Source: Hyphochytrium catenoides
Taxonomy: Eukaryota > Sar > Hyphochytriomycetes > Hyphochytriales > Hyphochytriaceae
Length of the DNA: 54,067 nt
Direction of reading: 5' to 3'
Assembly (NCBI GenBank): GCA_900088475.1
Contig: FLMG01001135.1
Location: 1 to 54,067 of the forward strand
Shown here: positions 45,201 to 54,067 of the stretch, in pieces
How positions within the stretch are numbered: position 1 is the first letter of the stretch
How the letters are laid out: the number at the start of each line of letters is the position of its first letter
Notes under the pieces: model-generated
The model's database searches: none
What the model saw: the letters and a program-made list of their open reading frames with translations, nothing else
What the model was told of the DNA's origin: nothing
Made by a program: the position numbers and the translations under genes

Positions 45201-48200
45201 TCCGACTAGAAAGGTAACGAGGAGGAGAGAGCAAGAAGACCGATGAGCAACGAAACAGGGAGCAAGATGCGCAAAAGGCGAAATAGGCTTTCTCTGCCTT
45301 CATGTACCTCCATGAACTTCATCTGGCGCTAGAGAAAGGCGGGCACCCTTCTGTCTCTTCTGTGGTGGCCCAGCGCTCACTTGCTCGCCCCGCACAACTT
45401 CTCGTGCATCCCCTCCTTGCTGCCTCAACTCCAGCGCTAGTCTATAAGCTAACTCAGGGCGTATGCCGTAGATGGCCTGTGCCTCTGCATAAAGCATTAC
45501 CTGGGCAAAACTTGAGGTTCTAAGAGCTCTTTCCCAGTCAGACAGACTGTGTATCAAATCTGTAAGATCTTTAATAAGAGGAACATCCGCTTCAAGCTCT
45601 TCTAAAGTCCACGGGTTAAACTCATTTGCCAGTGGAACGACCGTTAGAGCCTCTTCTGTTCCATGGGTAAAAGATCCTTGTCCCTGTCCATCGGGGACCC
45701 CAATTAGCGAAATTTGCCGCCTACATTCTCTAAGAAGCTCATCGCGGAACCAATAGAGCAAGTCAACTTGGCCAGATCGCGAAGAGTAAGCCAGCCAATG
45801 TGGGCGCAATCTCTCCTGATGAAGAGCTTCTAACAGAGAGAAAAGGAGCTCTGACGGTACAGGACTGGAATTGTCCAAGAGGTAACCTAGAAGGGCTTCC
45901 AGAACTTGTCGGGATCGAAGAGAGCTCTCAAGACGAGGCCAAAAGCGATCCAGCAAGTCCAGCGTGAGTTTGCCACCCTGCTGGCATAAGGTAAACAGTA
46001 TTGCCAGAGCACGGCCATATTCGTAAGGCTCTCCCTGGGAGCAGCAGGCGCCAACAAGGCCCATAGCCCGCTTGGCCCAAGAAGATCGTAGCTTGAACAA
46101 GGGATGATGAACTACCGCCAAGACTGCTTCCAATGCCCAAGTCACCCCCATGTAAGGGTTCCCCTGCTCCCAGTAAGCATGGAAACTGTTGCCATGGACT
46201 GAAAAATATTCTGATCGCTCCAGCTTGTCCATGAGCAATGGAACCATCTCTTCGTATGTTTCCAACAGCCAAGACAGGTTCCAAGCTTTGTTGGGCTTCG
46301 ATAGCCAGTAGATGAGGCCAAGGAGGGTTAAGCGGCCATCATCCTGTAGCTCTTTTGACCGTGCGAGCTGATAGAAATGGTCAAGCAGGGGATTGTCTAC
46401 TGCAGGGTCGTACGGCACATCCCAGAGACTATACACTCGCGCTCCAAACCAGCCAACTGCGAAGTAAGGCCATCTAAACCTGTCCTCCAATCGCCGCCCA
46501 CATGCCTCCTTCAGGCTTCTTATGTACAGAGCAGACAGTCGTCGAATGTCTTCACCTGTGGTGAAAAAGGGCTGTAGCAGCGGCGGCGTAACGCTTTGTC
46601 TTCCTTCAGGCCAAGTTAGTTCAGCGTCGTGTCCCACGACCTCTGGGTAGAGCCGAAGAATAGACTGGACTTCGTTCACGATCTGCAGTAGACGTCGCAG
46701 GGCAATCCAGAGCCGTGCGCATTGGTAGGCAATCCACAGCGATAGCCCCTCGTCTTCTGGATCCTCAATGCCTCTGTCGGGGATTCTCATTTGAGACCTT
46801 TCGAGACATTCTAGTAGATCGCTCGCAAGCTCCTTTAATCCCCTTAACAGCAATTTCAGTCGTTTGGCACGTTGGTTGTGGTCAGGATGCCTCTGAAAGA
46901 TCTCCACCACTATCTTCCGCATGTAAAAAAGGCCCTTTCCAACGGTGTGGTCCTCTGCTGCAGCACAGGACTGGGGAAGGTGACAGCGAGGATACATAAC
47001 CTCTAACTCAATGCTGCGACAGTTACCGTACAGATGTTCCAATAGCCTTTGAACCAGACGTTGCCACGACAGATTCAATTTCTGATCTCTTAAGTATTTG
47101 TCCTCGTCGTCCTCCTCACCCTCCGAAGTTATTTCTCCTTCATTTGAAACCATTTCTTCTGACTCTGTATCTCCTTCCGGCTTTAATAACACTTGCCTGG
47201 GCTTTGTCAGGCAGTCACGGATAAGCTCCGTAATCCGCCAAAACATAATGGGTCTCTCCTGATCGTGGACCAGCGAGGTCATACCCCAAAAGACTAGAAT
47301 CTCAATGAAAGGGTTTCGTAAGAACTGTAGTCCACATCCTGCACTTCGAGCACTCAAGATATGGCGGCAAATACTGGTCATAACGGCGTCTACGCAGGGG
47401 CACACAGAGATCATAGCTGGGTACGAGGACTGACTAACTTCGAATAACTGGTGGTGCATCATCAGCGCCTCTTGCAGTGGAGTGAGACTCCTAGTAAGAG
47501 GCCTCTCCCAGCCTTTTCCATCGAGGAAAGAGTGAAATACCTTTCTCATGAGCTGCCGCCAGGGAGCGGGCTGGTCATGCTGAAAATAACCGGAGATCAG
47601 AGGGGCAAAGATGTTTAGCGATTGGGCTATGATTCTTCGGCTAGAAGTCAGGTCTAGATGAGGCCACTGATAATCCCCTCCCGATAGGCAGAGCCAAACC
47701 TTCATCAGTCCTTCATCGTGTTGCCAAGATGTAGTAGTTCCTTCTTCCTTTCGCGCGAGGTTTTGATAGAATCGACCGGTTTCCTTCTCTTCACCAGAGC
47801 TCCTTTCAAGGTAGGCCTTCCTGGCTAGAATCAGAGTCGCGGCGCAACGTAGTAACCACGTTTTCGTCTCTTCCTCCTGCTCCTTCTCAACTTCTTGTGT
47901 GGGTAAGTCTTCTTCTTCAAATGTGACAAGGACAGAAGCGAGGGCGAAGCCTACGTGGCAGAGGGTCTTCAAGCTTATAGTTGATAGAGGAGCCTCTTGC
48001 GAAGGCTCGGCAGACTCAAACGGGGTCATTGTGTCTACGCTCTCTGCGATGCAACTATCGAGAGTCTGAAGCTGTTGCATCCATCTTCTGCCTCTTTGTT
48101 CCTTTGACTCTTGCTGTCCAGAGAGTGTAGAGCTATGGGGAAGGGTGACGGTACGTCCTCTATTTCTCATTTCGCTTGGTTGTCTTCCCGCCTCCTCATA

Positions 48201-48464
48201 TTGTTCTTCCGTCTCTTCTGGTTGTTGCCTTGTTTCTTTGTCACTCTGGCCACCTGGGTCTCCCTCTTGCATGAAAATCCCAGATGACGTATAGATCCTA
48301 CCTGGGAACAGAAACGAGTGGAAGGGCTTCTCCGCCAGGAAACTGGAGGCGACGCCCCAGACAGCCTTCTCTGCGTTCTCATCTCCAATGCTCAGGACAT
48401 CATTGACCGAGCTCTTCAATAATTCTCCTTCATTCTCTTGTGTGTCAATGTCCTCCATACTCAT
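42290..48464 (-). CDS. Giant protein: long helical region + SPRY domain + DUF4246-like region, 4 exons, about 1879 aa
   Basis: Function unknown. Exons, right to left: 45308-48464, 44505-45156, 44084-44289, 42290-43914; 5640 nt, all three junctions in phase. Residues 1-1052 (one exon) are largely alpha-helical with acidic linkers, TPR/HEAT-like in feel, and match no family I know. An SPRY domain (about 1140-1385) spans three introns: FFYYFEVRIL, GWEISVGMT, RFSIGYYRSDG, SFSPGDVVGAGFDAI, FFTRNGELI and LFAAVAIEGPIDLVVCGG. The rest (about 1520-1830) follows DUF4246 order: DPMLYPCINGLTRP, HQWKRP, a LQVIVRSVEYQLTPGQ block, IVAVGLCVYHAD, LEGIAFRQTE, LGSLPIEEGSLFAFKNNIQYRFLPF and LLTFLLVCP. Where DUF4246 proteins usually read SWHxEG and QHRxxPF, this has SWTREG (about T1648) and QYRFLPF (about Y1742). 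The frame is also open upstream through a GTG, and an earlier start exon is possible. Confidence 0.78.
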
Positions 48465-49770
48465 AACCTTCGGTAGGCGCACCTGAACCTCCTTCCAGAT
48501 GACGCCACACCCAAAATTTACCTCTCCTCTCCGCCACTCTCCCCGCCCCGCCGCCTGCGCTGGTGACTTGCTCTAGGATAAAAGCATTACCTAGTACCAA
48601 TCCATCAGCTGGAAGAGCATGTGGTTCTCTTGGTCAGATGCTACCCCATATCATCGGGATGCCGCGGCTTGCGGGCCTTCAGGGTAAGGGACGTGACGAT
48701 GAGATGAAGATTTCTCTCTTCTTTCTTACGGATCGTGTCACGCTTGCAGACAGCCCACAGCTGGACAGAGCGAGCGGTGAAAGGCCGTTACGATACCATA
48801 AAAAAGGCGCAGAGTGAAGACTCAGACTGAGGAACTGATGATAAAGGATACAAAAGAAACAGCAGAAATGGAGTGAATGAAGAGAGACAGAGAAGGAGAG
48901 AAAGAGAGACAGAGAGGTGGACTAAGCACTGAGAAAAGAGGGTCAGAGCCAATAGAGAAATGTTGGTGTGTGAAGAGAGAAAGAGACAGAAAGACAAAAC
49001 AGAGCAGTAGAGAGGCCAAGATATTCTGTAAAACTGAACTAGAGAAGCGTTCTTGGGAAGTGGTGCGCTCAGAAGCAATAGGAGTGTGCGTAACAAATAC
49101 CTAAGTAGTACAACATGCACTTAAAAGATCACAGCTTAGTGCGGATACAGAGGAACAAACTACCAGACTAACCTACATAGGTTTGTAGAGGAAATGAGTA
49201 GTTGTAGTCTGTTGCGCACAGATCAGAACCTTGCCGTTGTGTGCGTGTCACAAATAACTGATAATTGACAAAAACTAAAATATCAGCTTCCACTGTGTGA
49301 AGGGCACCAGGCAGAAAGAGTAAACAGAATGGATGCTGGGCCATTATCTGGATGACTCTTTACAGTCTTGAAGGTGTTCTTCCTGTCAATTTAGATTTCT
49401 TCACTCGAAGCAGGGGGAACCAATTGTCCTGCTGCCCTTCGGCACTGATCAGAAGCTGCTGTTGGTCATGTCAGGGTGATCACTCGCCGACAGCGTTACT
49501 GCTCGCTGAAGGAGCAGGTCAAGGAGCTCGCTTGAAGAAGAAGGGCCTATTGATAGGGAGAGAAGTGGACTGGCAGAACGATAAGGGTGCTTCGGGCATG
49601 GGTAGTGAGGCTCTGTGAAGGTGTCCCAGTAGCTGGTCTCCGTCAGAGGTGGTAGACTAATTTGAAGGACCTTGCAGCCTGATACGGGCTCCCAGTAACA
49701 GAGTTCTGTTGTTGGTGAGAGCAAACTGCAGCAGAGAATCTAGGGCAGGTGCAGGGATAGCTTCTAAAAT
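48465..49770. other. Divergent intergenic region (about 1.3 kb) with GA tract
   Basis: Between the SPRY/DUF4246 gene start and LTV1. It contains a GA-rich tract (about 48868-49010) and a CG-rich patch (CCCCGCCCCGCCGCC, about 48541-48555) close to the SPRY-gene start. Frames here lack protein-like character. Probably holds both promoters. Confidence 0.55.
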
Positions 49771-52700
49771 ATGGTAGGTCCTGAGTTACATGCGTGCGTA
49801 CACGCACACTATCGTTAGGTATCAATCCTGTTCGGAACCCTTACTAAGCCACCCATTGTACCTTCCTCTAGGGAAAGAAAAAGCCATTCATTGTAAAGAA
49901 GGAAGCTGCACACTTCCACTTGGTCCATCGCTCCCAGCGAGACCCCAAGTATTACGATGCTGACGCTCCCAAGTTCGTGATGGTTAGTGGAGAGCAGCAG
50001 GGTCACTTCTTCGATGGAGAAGAGCACTGGGAGGGTCGCGGAGACATAGACTATGAAGACATTGGAAACAGATTTATAGGAGACGAGGAAGAAGAGAAGG
50101 ACTACTTTGATGATGATGAAGAGGTACGGTTGCACCTTAACTTTTCGATTTTATTACCATGGCACAGCATCGTCGCTCTTGGCTCTTTATCTGCCCATCG
50201 GCCTTCACAGTGCATATCTCCATTCATGGCTACGAAGGTGTTTGCCTCATAGTAAGTGTAGATACAGCTAACCGCAGCTCTGGTGCAGCCTTCACTGAGC
50301 AGACGAAGAAGGAAAAAGAGAGGGATAAAGGGGGTAAAACAGTACGGGGACCAGGTAAATGAGCTTGGCATGCCAAATGATGGCTACGACTACAGCAAGC
50401 ATCTAAAGGAGATTGGTGAGTCATTGATTATTATGAAGATGCTTTGCTTCCCTTGCCGCTTTCACCGTTCAGATGAGATCTGGCTAGGAGCTATCTCCAG
50501 TCTCTTCCTCTCGTCATTGCCTTTGACCGGTCTCCTCATCCCTACCATGACTCTAGAGTGTTAATTGCATCGATGGTCCTTACACGTGCCCCTCGTCTTC
50601 TTTGGCAGGCAATGGAACGTTTTATAGCGCCGATGGTACGATAACGAGAGGTGGAGATGAACTCAGCCGCCGGGTGGAGCTACCGGAAGATGTACTGCCC
50701 TCCGCTGAGGAGGAGAGCAGAATGCTAGAAGCGATTACTATCCGAGACGGTAAGGGGGAACACATCACCTAGGAAATAATGGCGGCGAGGCAAGGAGAAG
50801 CCAGGAGACAGACCACCGCTGATGTCGGAGCTGCTGCTAGCACGAAAGAAGAGAGGTTAAGCTCGGTCCTGGGAGTGCGTGAGGGAGACTGCATGCTACC
50901 GGTGGTGCTCTTGCTGCTGGATGCTACCGGTGGCGCTCTTGCATTATATTCTGAAACTTCCTTTGTAGACGTGATGGACACAGACCTTCGGCAGGCTTTG
51001 TTTGAGGACACTCAGGATTTTGAAGAACTTGACGATAACTTCGTCGTTCAAGCAACTGCCGAGGGGGAAGAGGATGGGGAGCAAGAGTTCGACTTTCAGG
51101 CCCACATTGCCTCTTTAATGGCAGCAGCAGAGAGTAAGATCAGCTATCTCTTCTTTACCTTATATCTACCCTTGCATGTCAAAAATGTGTTTAGTGGTCG
51201 ACGGAGGTCTTCTTTGCACTTCATTCGCCCCATAACTTAGCCAGGGCCCAAACACTCATCGCGCAGGAGGTTCCTCCTCATTGCGCTTATGACGGGGTTC
51301 TATACATCCTCTGACTCTTCGTATGTTTAGAAAGAGGAGTTACCGCGAAACGAAAGAGTAGACTCCTTGATGAGTTCACTGATGATGATGAAGACGAGGA
51401 CACAGGTGACGAGGAGTACGAGCGTCACTCAGCTGATTTTGAGGAAGAGGATCCTCGACCACTTGGTACCGAGGAGCAGAAGCTTCTAGAAGAAAAGTTT
51501 GAAATGGTATACTGCTTCTTGGCTCATCGTCTCCTTCTTGAATTTCTCTTCTAGCTAATCTCTCTCTCTCTCTGTCTGTCTTTCCTTCGAAGCTCACCAT
51601 GATATCATCCGTATACTGTGTCCGAAGTGCTTCTATAGTGCTTCTGGCAATTCTAACCCTATCTCTTGCTTTGTAGGCCCTGCAAGAGTATGGCGAGGAG
51701 GATATCGGTGAGCTGGCAGACCCTGAGGAGGATCCGGAGGTAGCGGTAGGTTACCCGTCCGATGCTGCCCGCCATAAACTTCTACGTTCTTCCTCTCCTC
51801 TGGAGCTGTCTTTGCTTGTCTGCACCTGCCAAAAACTCTCTCTCTCTCTCTCTCTCTCGGAGGTCAGCTGTCCTTCCGTCTCGAAACTTGGTGTCCTATG
51901 TCATGCTAATACCCGTCTCCTAATAGGGGACCTTGGAACTCAACGATGATATCCTAGACTCGCTTCTGGAGGATGTCAACAAAATCAGCCAGCAGCTCAG
52001 TACCGTTGAGCTTGGTAAGGGAGTGAAGAGGAAAGATAAAAAGGGTGAAGGATTGAAGGAAGAGCCAGGTATGTACTTGTAGGCCTTAGAGCAATAATAG
52101 TCGCTCCACTGATATCTTCATTACTTTTTGTATGGACCCAAAACTCTCTTGTCACTTCGCTCTTGTTGCCTTCCATGGGGTTGGCAGAGCTGGGAACGAT
52201 TGAAGAAGACGCCATTTTTGATGAGGAGGAAGAAGAACCAGAGGAGCCTGAGACCGAGCGGCCTGAGGATTTCTTAGACGCCATTGAGTACCTGAAGAGA
52301 AAGCAAGAAGAAAAGGTGCCGGATCGTAGGTTGTTGAACTCGATATGCGAGTATTACTAACCCGTTGGCCGCCTCTCCTATCTTTGTTTGGTTGCGGTGT
52401 GACAGTGGGACTGTGAGACGGTTATTAGTTGCTACTCCAACCTGGACAATCACCCCAGGCTCCTGGATGACATCCCGAGAAGCAAAGGAAGAAAGAAGAC
52501 GAAGGTAATAGGGCAAGGCTGTTCCTCAAAGTTCATATGGTGCACGCGAGGGTGGGTACAGATGGCAGGAACGGACAAGCCAGAATGGAACTCCTGGGTG
52601 TAACGCTAGTCCAGATGGTGGAACGCAGTAGAAATGTCCGACATAGATATATATGACGACAGGCCTGGCAGCTTGTAAAGGTTGACGCTAATCTTAGATT

Positions 52701-53206
52701 TTCTTCCCAGGATGATGAGAAGATCAAGCTGTCAGGGGAAAGCGGCATCAAGTTGTCCACCAAGACAGGCATACCTCTGGAGGTCGTAAAGCAAGCCAAA
52801 AATACTGATGACATGTCTATTAGGTACAAAATTTGCAGCACGTTCTTGCGATGTCAAACGTTAGGCAGCTTCCAGGGATAAAAGTCAGAAATAATTTTGA
52901 CACCTTTGTCTTGCAGGGAAGCGGACAACCTGGGCGAGAAGAGAAAGAAGGGGGAAACAGCGCAAGAAAAACGGGAAAGAAAGGCCAAAATCAAAGAAGA
53001 ACGCAAGGTTAGAGATTATCCTTAAAGACTATGCCACAGTTGCCTGGTCGGACCCTTTACTTTCAAGTGGACACCTAACACGTCCTTCTTAGGAACGGAG
53101 AGCAAGTAAAAAAGAGCTTAAAAGTGCATTCAAGGCCCAGGAGACAACTCTGAAGAAGGACACTCTCAAGGGCTTGAGTGCTGGCCACTCCGTCTTCACC
53201 TATTAG
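49771..53206 (+). CDS. LTV1: LTV1, 40S ribosomal subunit biogenesis factor, 13 exons, 539 aa
   Basis: LTV1 is a late pre-40S assembly and export factor. Exons: 49771-49773 (the ATG alone), 49872-50123, 50289-50415, 50609-50749, 50969-51133, 51331-51506, 51677-51745, 51927-52068, 52188-52315, 52406-52504, 52711-52823, 52917-53007, 53093-53206; 1620 nt, all phases match. The N-terminus MGKKKPFIVKKEAAHFHLVHRSQRDP is the family hallmark (here split after Met). GMPNDGYDYSKHLKEIG matches the DDDYDYLQHLK block. FEELDDNFVVQA, the ETVISCYSNLDNHPRLL block and the Lys-rich GEKRKKGETAQEKRERKAKIKEERK region also fit. The protein is acidic in the middle and basic at the end. It is longer than the yeast homologue because of Asp/Glu-rich inserts. 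The stop is 96 nt from that of the convergent LysE gene. Confidence 0.93.
51837..51860. repeat. CT microsatellite in LTV1 intron
   Basis: A perfect TC run in the intron between exons 7 and 8 of LTV1, on the sense strand. Confidence 0.9.
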
Positions 53207-53302
53207 AGCGACAACGCTGAACCAAGCACAACTGCATTTTAGTCCAGTCCTTCCTAGTCTCTTCTCATGTACTATATTTAAATCACTGACCTTAAACCCT
53301 GC

Positions 53303-54067
53303 TTAGGGTTGTTCTGGCAGTGGATCGCTTACAAACGGGCTAAAGTACCTAAACAAGGATGTAATCACTAAGCACAGTCCCACTACTATTAAACAGCTTC
53401 CTAATGCTCTCAGCACTTTCTTCAGCGTCCTGTTCTTCAGTCTTTGCTTGTATTTCTTCAACAGTGAAAGGAGGAGGCAGAACCAGGTGGATATGCCCGA
53501 CGCCACACCGATGGCGAAGATTAGCGCAAAGACCTTTGTGAATTCAAGAAGCCCAGTACCATGCACTTTCCCGGCAGCAGCGGTAGTAGGATATATATAG
53601 GGGCACGAGGGAGATTGATTAGAGACATACCGTGTGGTCGAGGAGTAAGAAATGGACCGTCGTAAGATTTCCGACGCACGTCAAGACAAGTATGTTACAA
53701 TAAGGAGAGGTAAGGTCAGCCCCAGACAAGTGACGTAGCCTAGACTAGAGAGCTGTTTGAATGTTACCTGAAGCGATAGCTCCCGTGTAGGTGGCAAGGA
53801 GAGCTGGGTTGATGGCGGAGAGTGAGAGGCCAAAGAGCACATTTCGCCAAAAGTCCGCCACTCCATTTCCTGTACCCTTTTTTCCCTTTGAATGGCCGGG
53901 CAATTCCCGATCACTATTCTCAGCTGGAGGCTTGATTTCCAGCCGAATGAGGACGAAGCCAATGATGACTAAAACTGCTGCACCTAAGAGCTTGGTGAAT
54001 GGAAGAATGCCGTCGAAACGGGCAAGAATGCTGCCAAATCCCCAGAACGCTACGCCAGCATATGTCT
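53303..54067 (-). CDS. LysE-type transporter, 3' part only (gene runs off the right edge)
   Basis: LysE-superfamily proteins are small polytopic exporters of amino acids or metals, common in bacteria. Exons visible: 53768-54067 (cut by the window edge) and 53303-53565, phase 1; 187 codons. Seen: GVAFWGFGSILARF, a TM helix LLGAAVLVIIGFVLIRL, a polar loop with ENSDRELPGHSKGKK, then WRNVLFGLSLSAINPALLATYTGA with the NP pair typical of the family, then two TM helices (VFALIFAIGVASGISTWFCLLLSLL and ALGSCLIVVGLCLVITSLF). The acceptor at 53566-53567 has a weak context (GGGAAAG). A possible alternative exon (53700-53750) encodes a TM-like segment but does not join in phase. The start and first helices lie beyond the window. 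Confidence 0.72.

Noticed and set aside
53681-53760. Extra TM-encoding exon in the LysE gene
   Set aside because: Its acceptor would be in phase with the upstream exon, but its donor leaves phase 0 while the next exon needs phase 1. The helix count is also satisfactory without it.

Overview
The window is nuclear DNA from a gene-dense, intron-rich eukaryote. I see 16 protein genes in 54 kb, almost all split by short GT-AG introns. There are no operons or bacterial promoters, no rRNA, no tRNA that I could recognise, no CRISPR array and no intact transposon. Every splice junction I propose is GT-AG. Introns run mostly from about 50 to 350 nt, with a few micro-introns of 23-41 nt. Long CT or GA simple-sequence tracts sit in introns and between genes. 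The gene set (DGAT2, full-length ABCB transporter, Arb2-domain protein, Skp1-GnT-like glycosyltransferase, AGC kinase, TM9SF, eIF4G, LTV1, LysE-type transporter) would suit a protist or alga. I cannot name the species; a stramenopile or alveolate-grade protist is only a guess.

Layout, left to right: DGAT2 (+, 321-2672); DNPH1-like nucleotide N-glycosidase (-, 2807-3693); UBZ zinc-finger nuclear protein (+, 4529-5275); SWIM zinc-finger protein (-, 5399-about 7656); PH-domain protein (-, 7705-10200); 1285-aa ABCB transporter (+, 11451-17476); EF-hand protein (-, 18167-19375); a small unknown gene (-, 20085-20474); glycosyltransferase (+, 20913-23429); Arb2/FAM172A-like protein (+, 25372-27103); AGC kinase (+, 27343-29793); TM9SF (+, 30783-32929, with an assembly gap); eIF4G (+, 33908-41338); a giant SPRY + DUF4246-like protein (-, 42290-48464); LTV1 (+, 49771-53206); LysE-type transporter (-, 53303 to the right edge, incomplete). 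Convergent neighbours are packed tightly, with 96-135 nt between stop codons in several pairs. Divergent pairs share roughly 0.8-1.3 kb.

I rebuilt the gene models by hand by chaining exons whose reading phases match. For most genes the summed exon length is an exact multiple of three and the joined protein fits its family in length and motif order. The stretch from 5.4 to 10.2 kb looks empty by simple ORF length. It resolves into two minus-strand genes of many very small exons, one encoding a PH domain and the other a SWIM zinc finger.

The genes are unrelated housekeeping and signalling genes, as is usual in a eukaryotic chromosome: lipid synthesis, nucleotide sanitation, membrane transport, glycosylation, translation initiation, 40S ribosome assembly and kinase signalling. 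The least ordinary gene is the approximately 1879-residue protein that joins a long helical region, an SPRY domain and a DUF4246-like region. In that region two positions I expect to be histidine are replaced.
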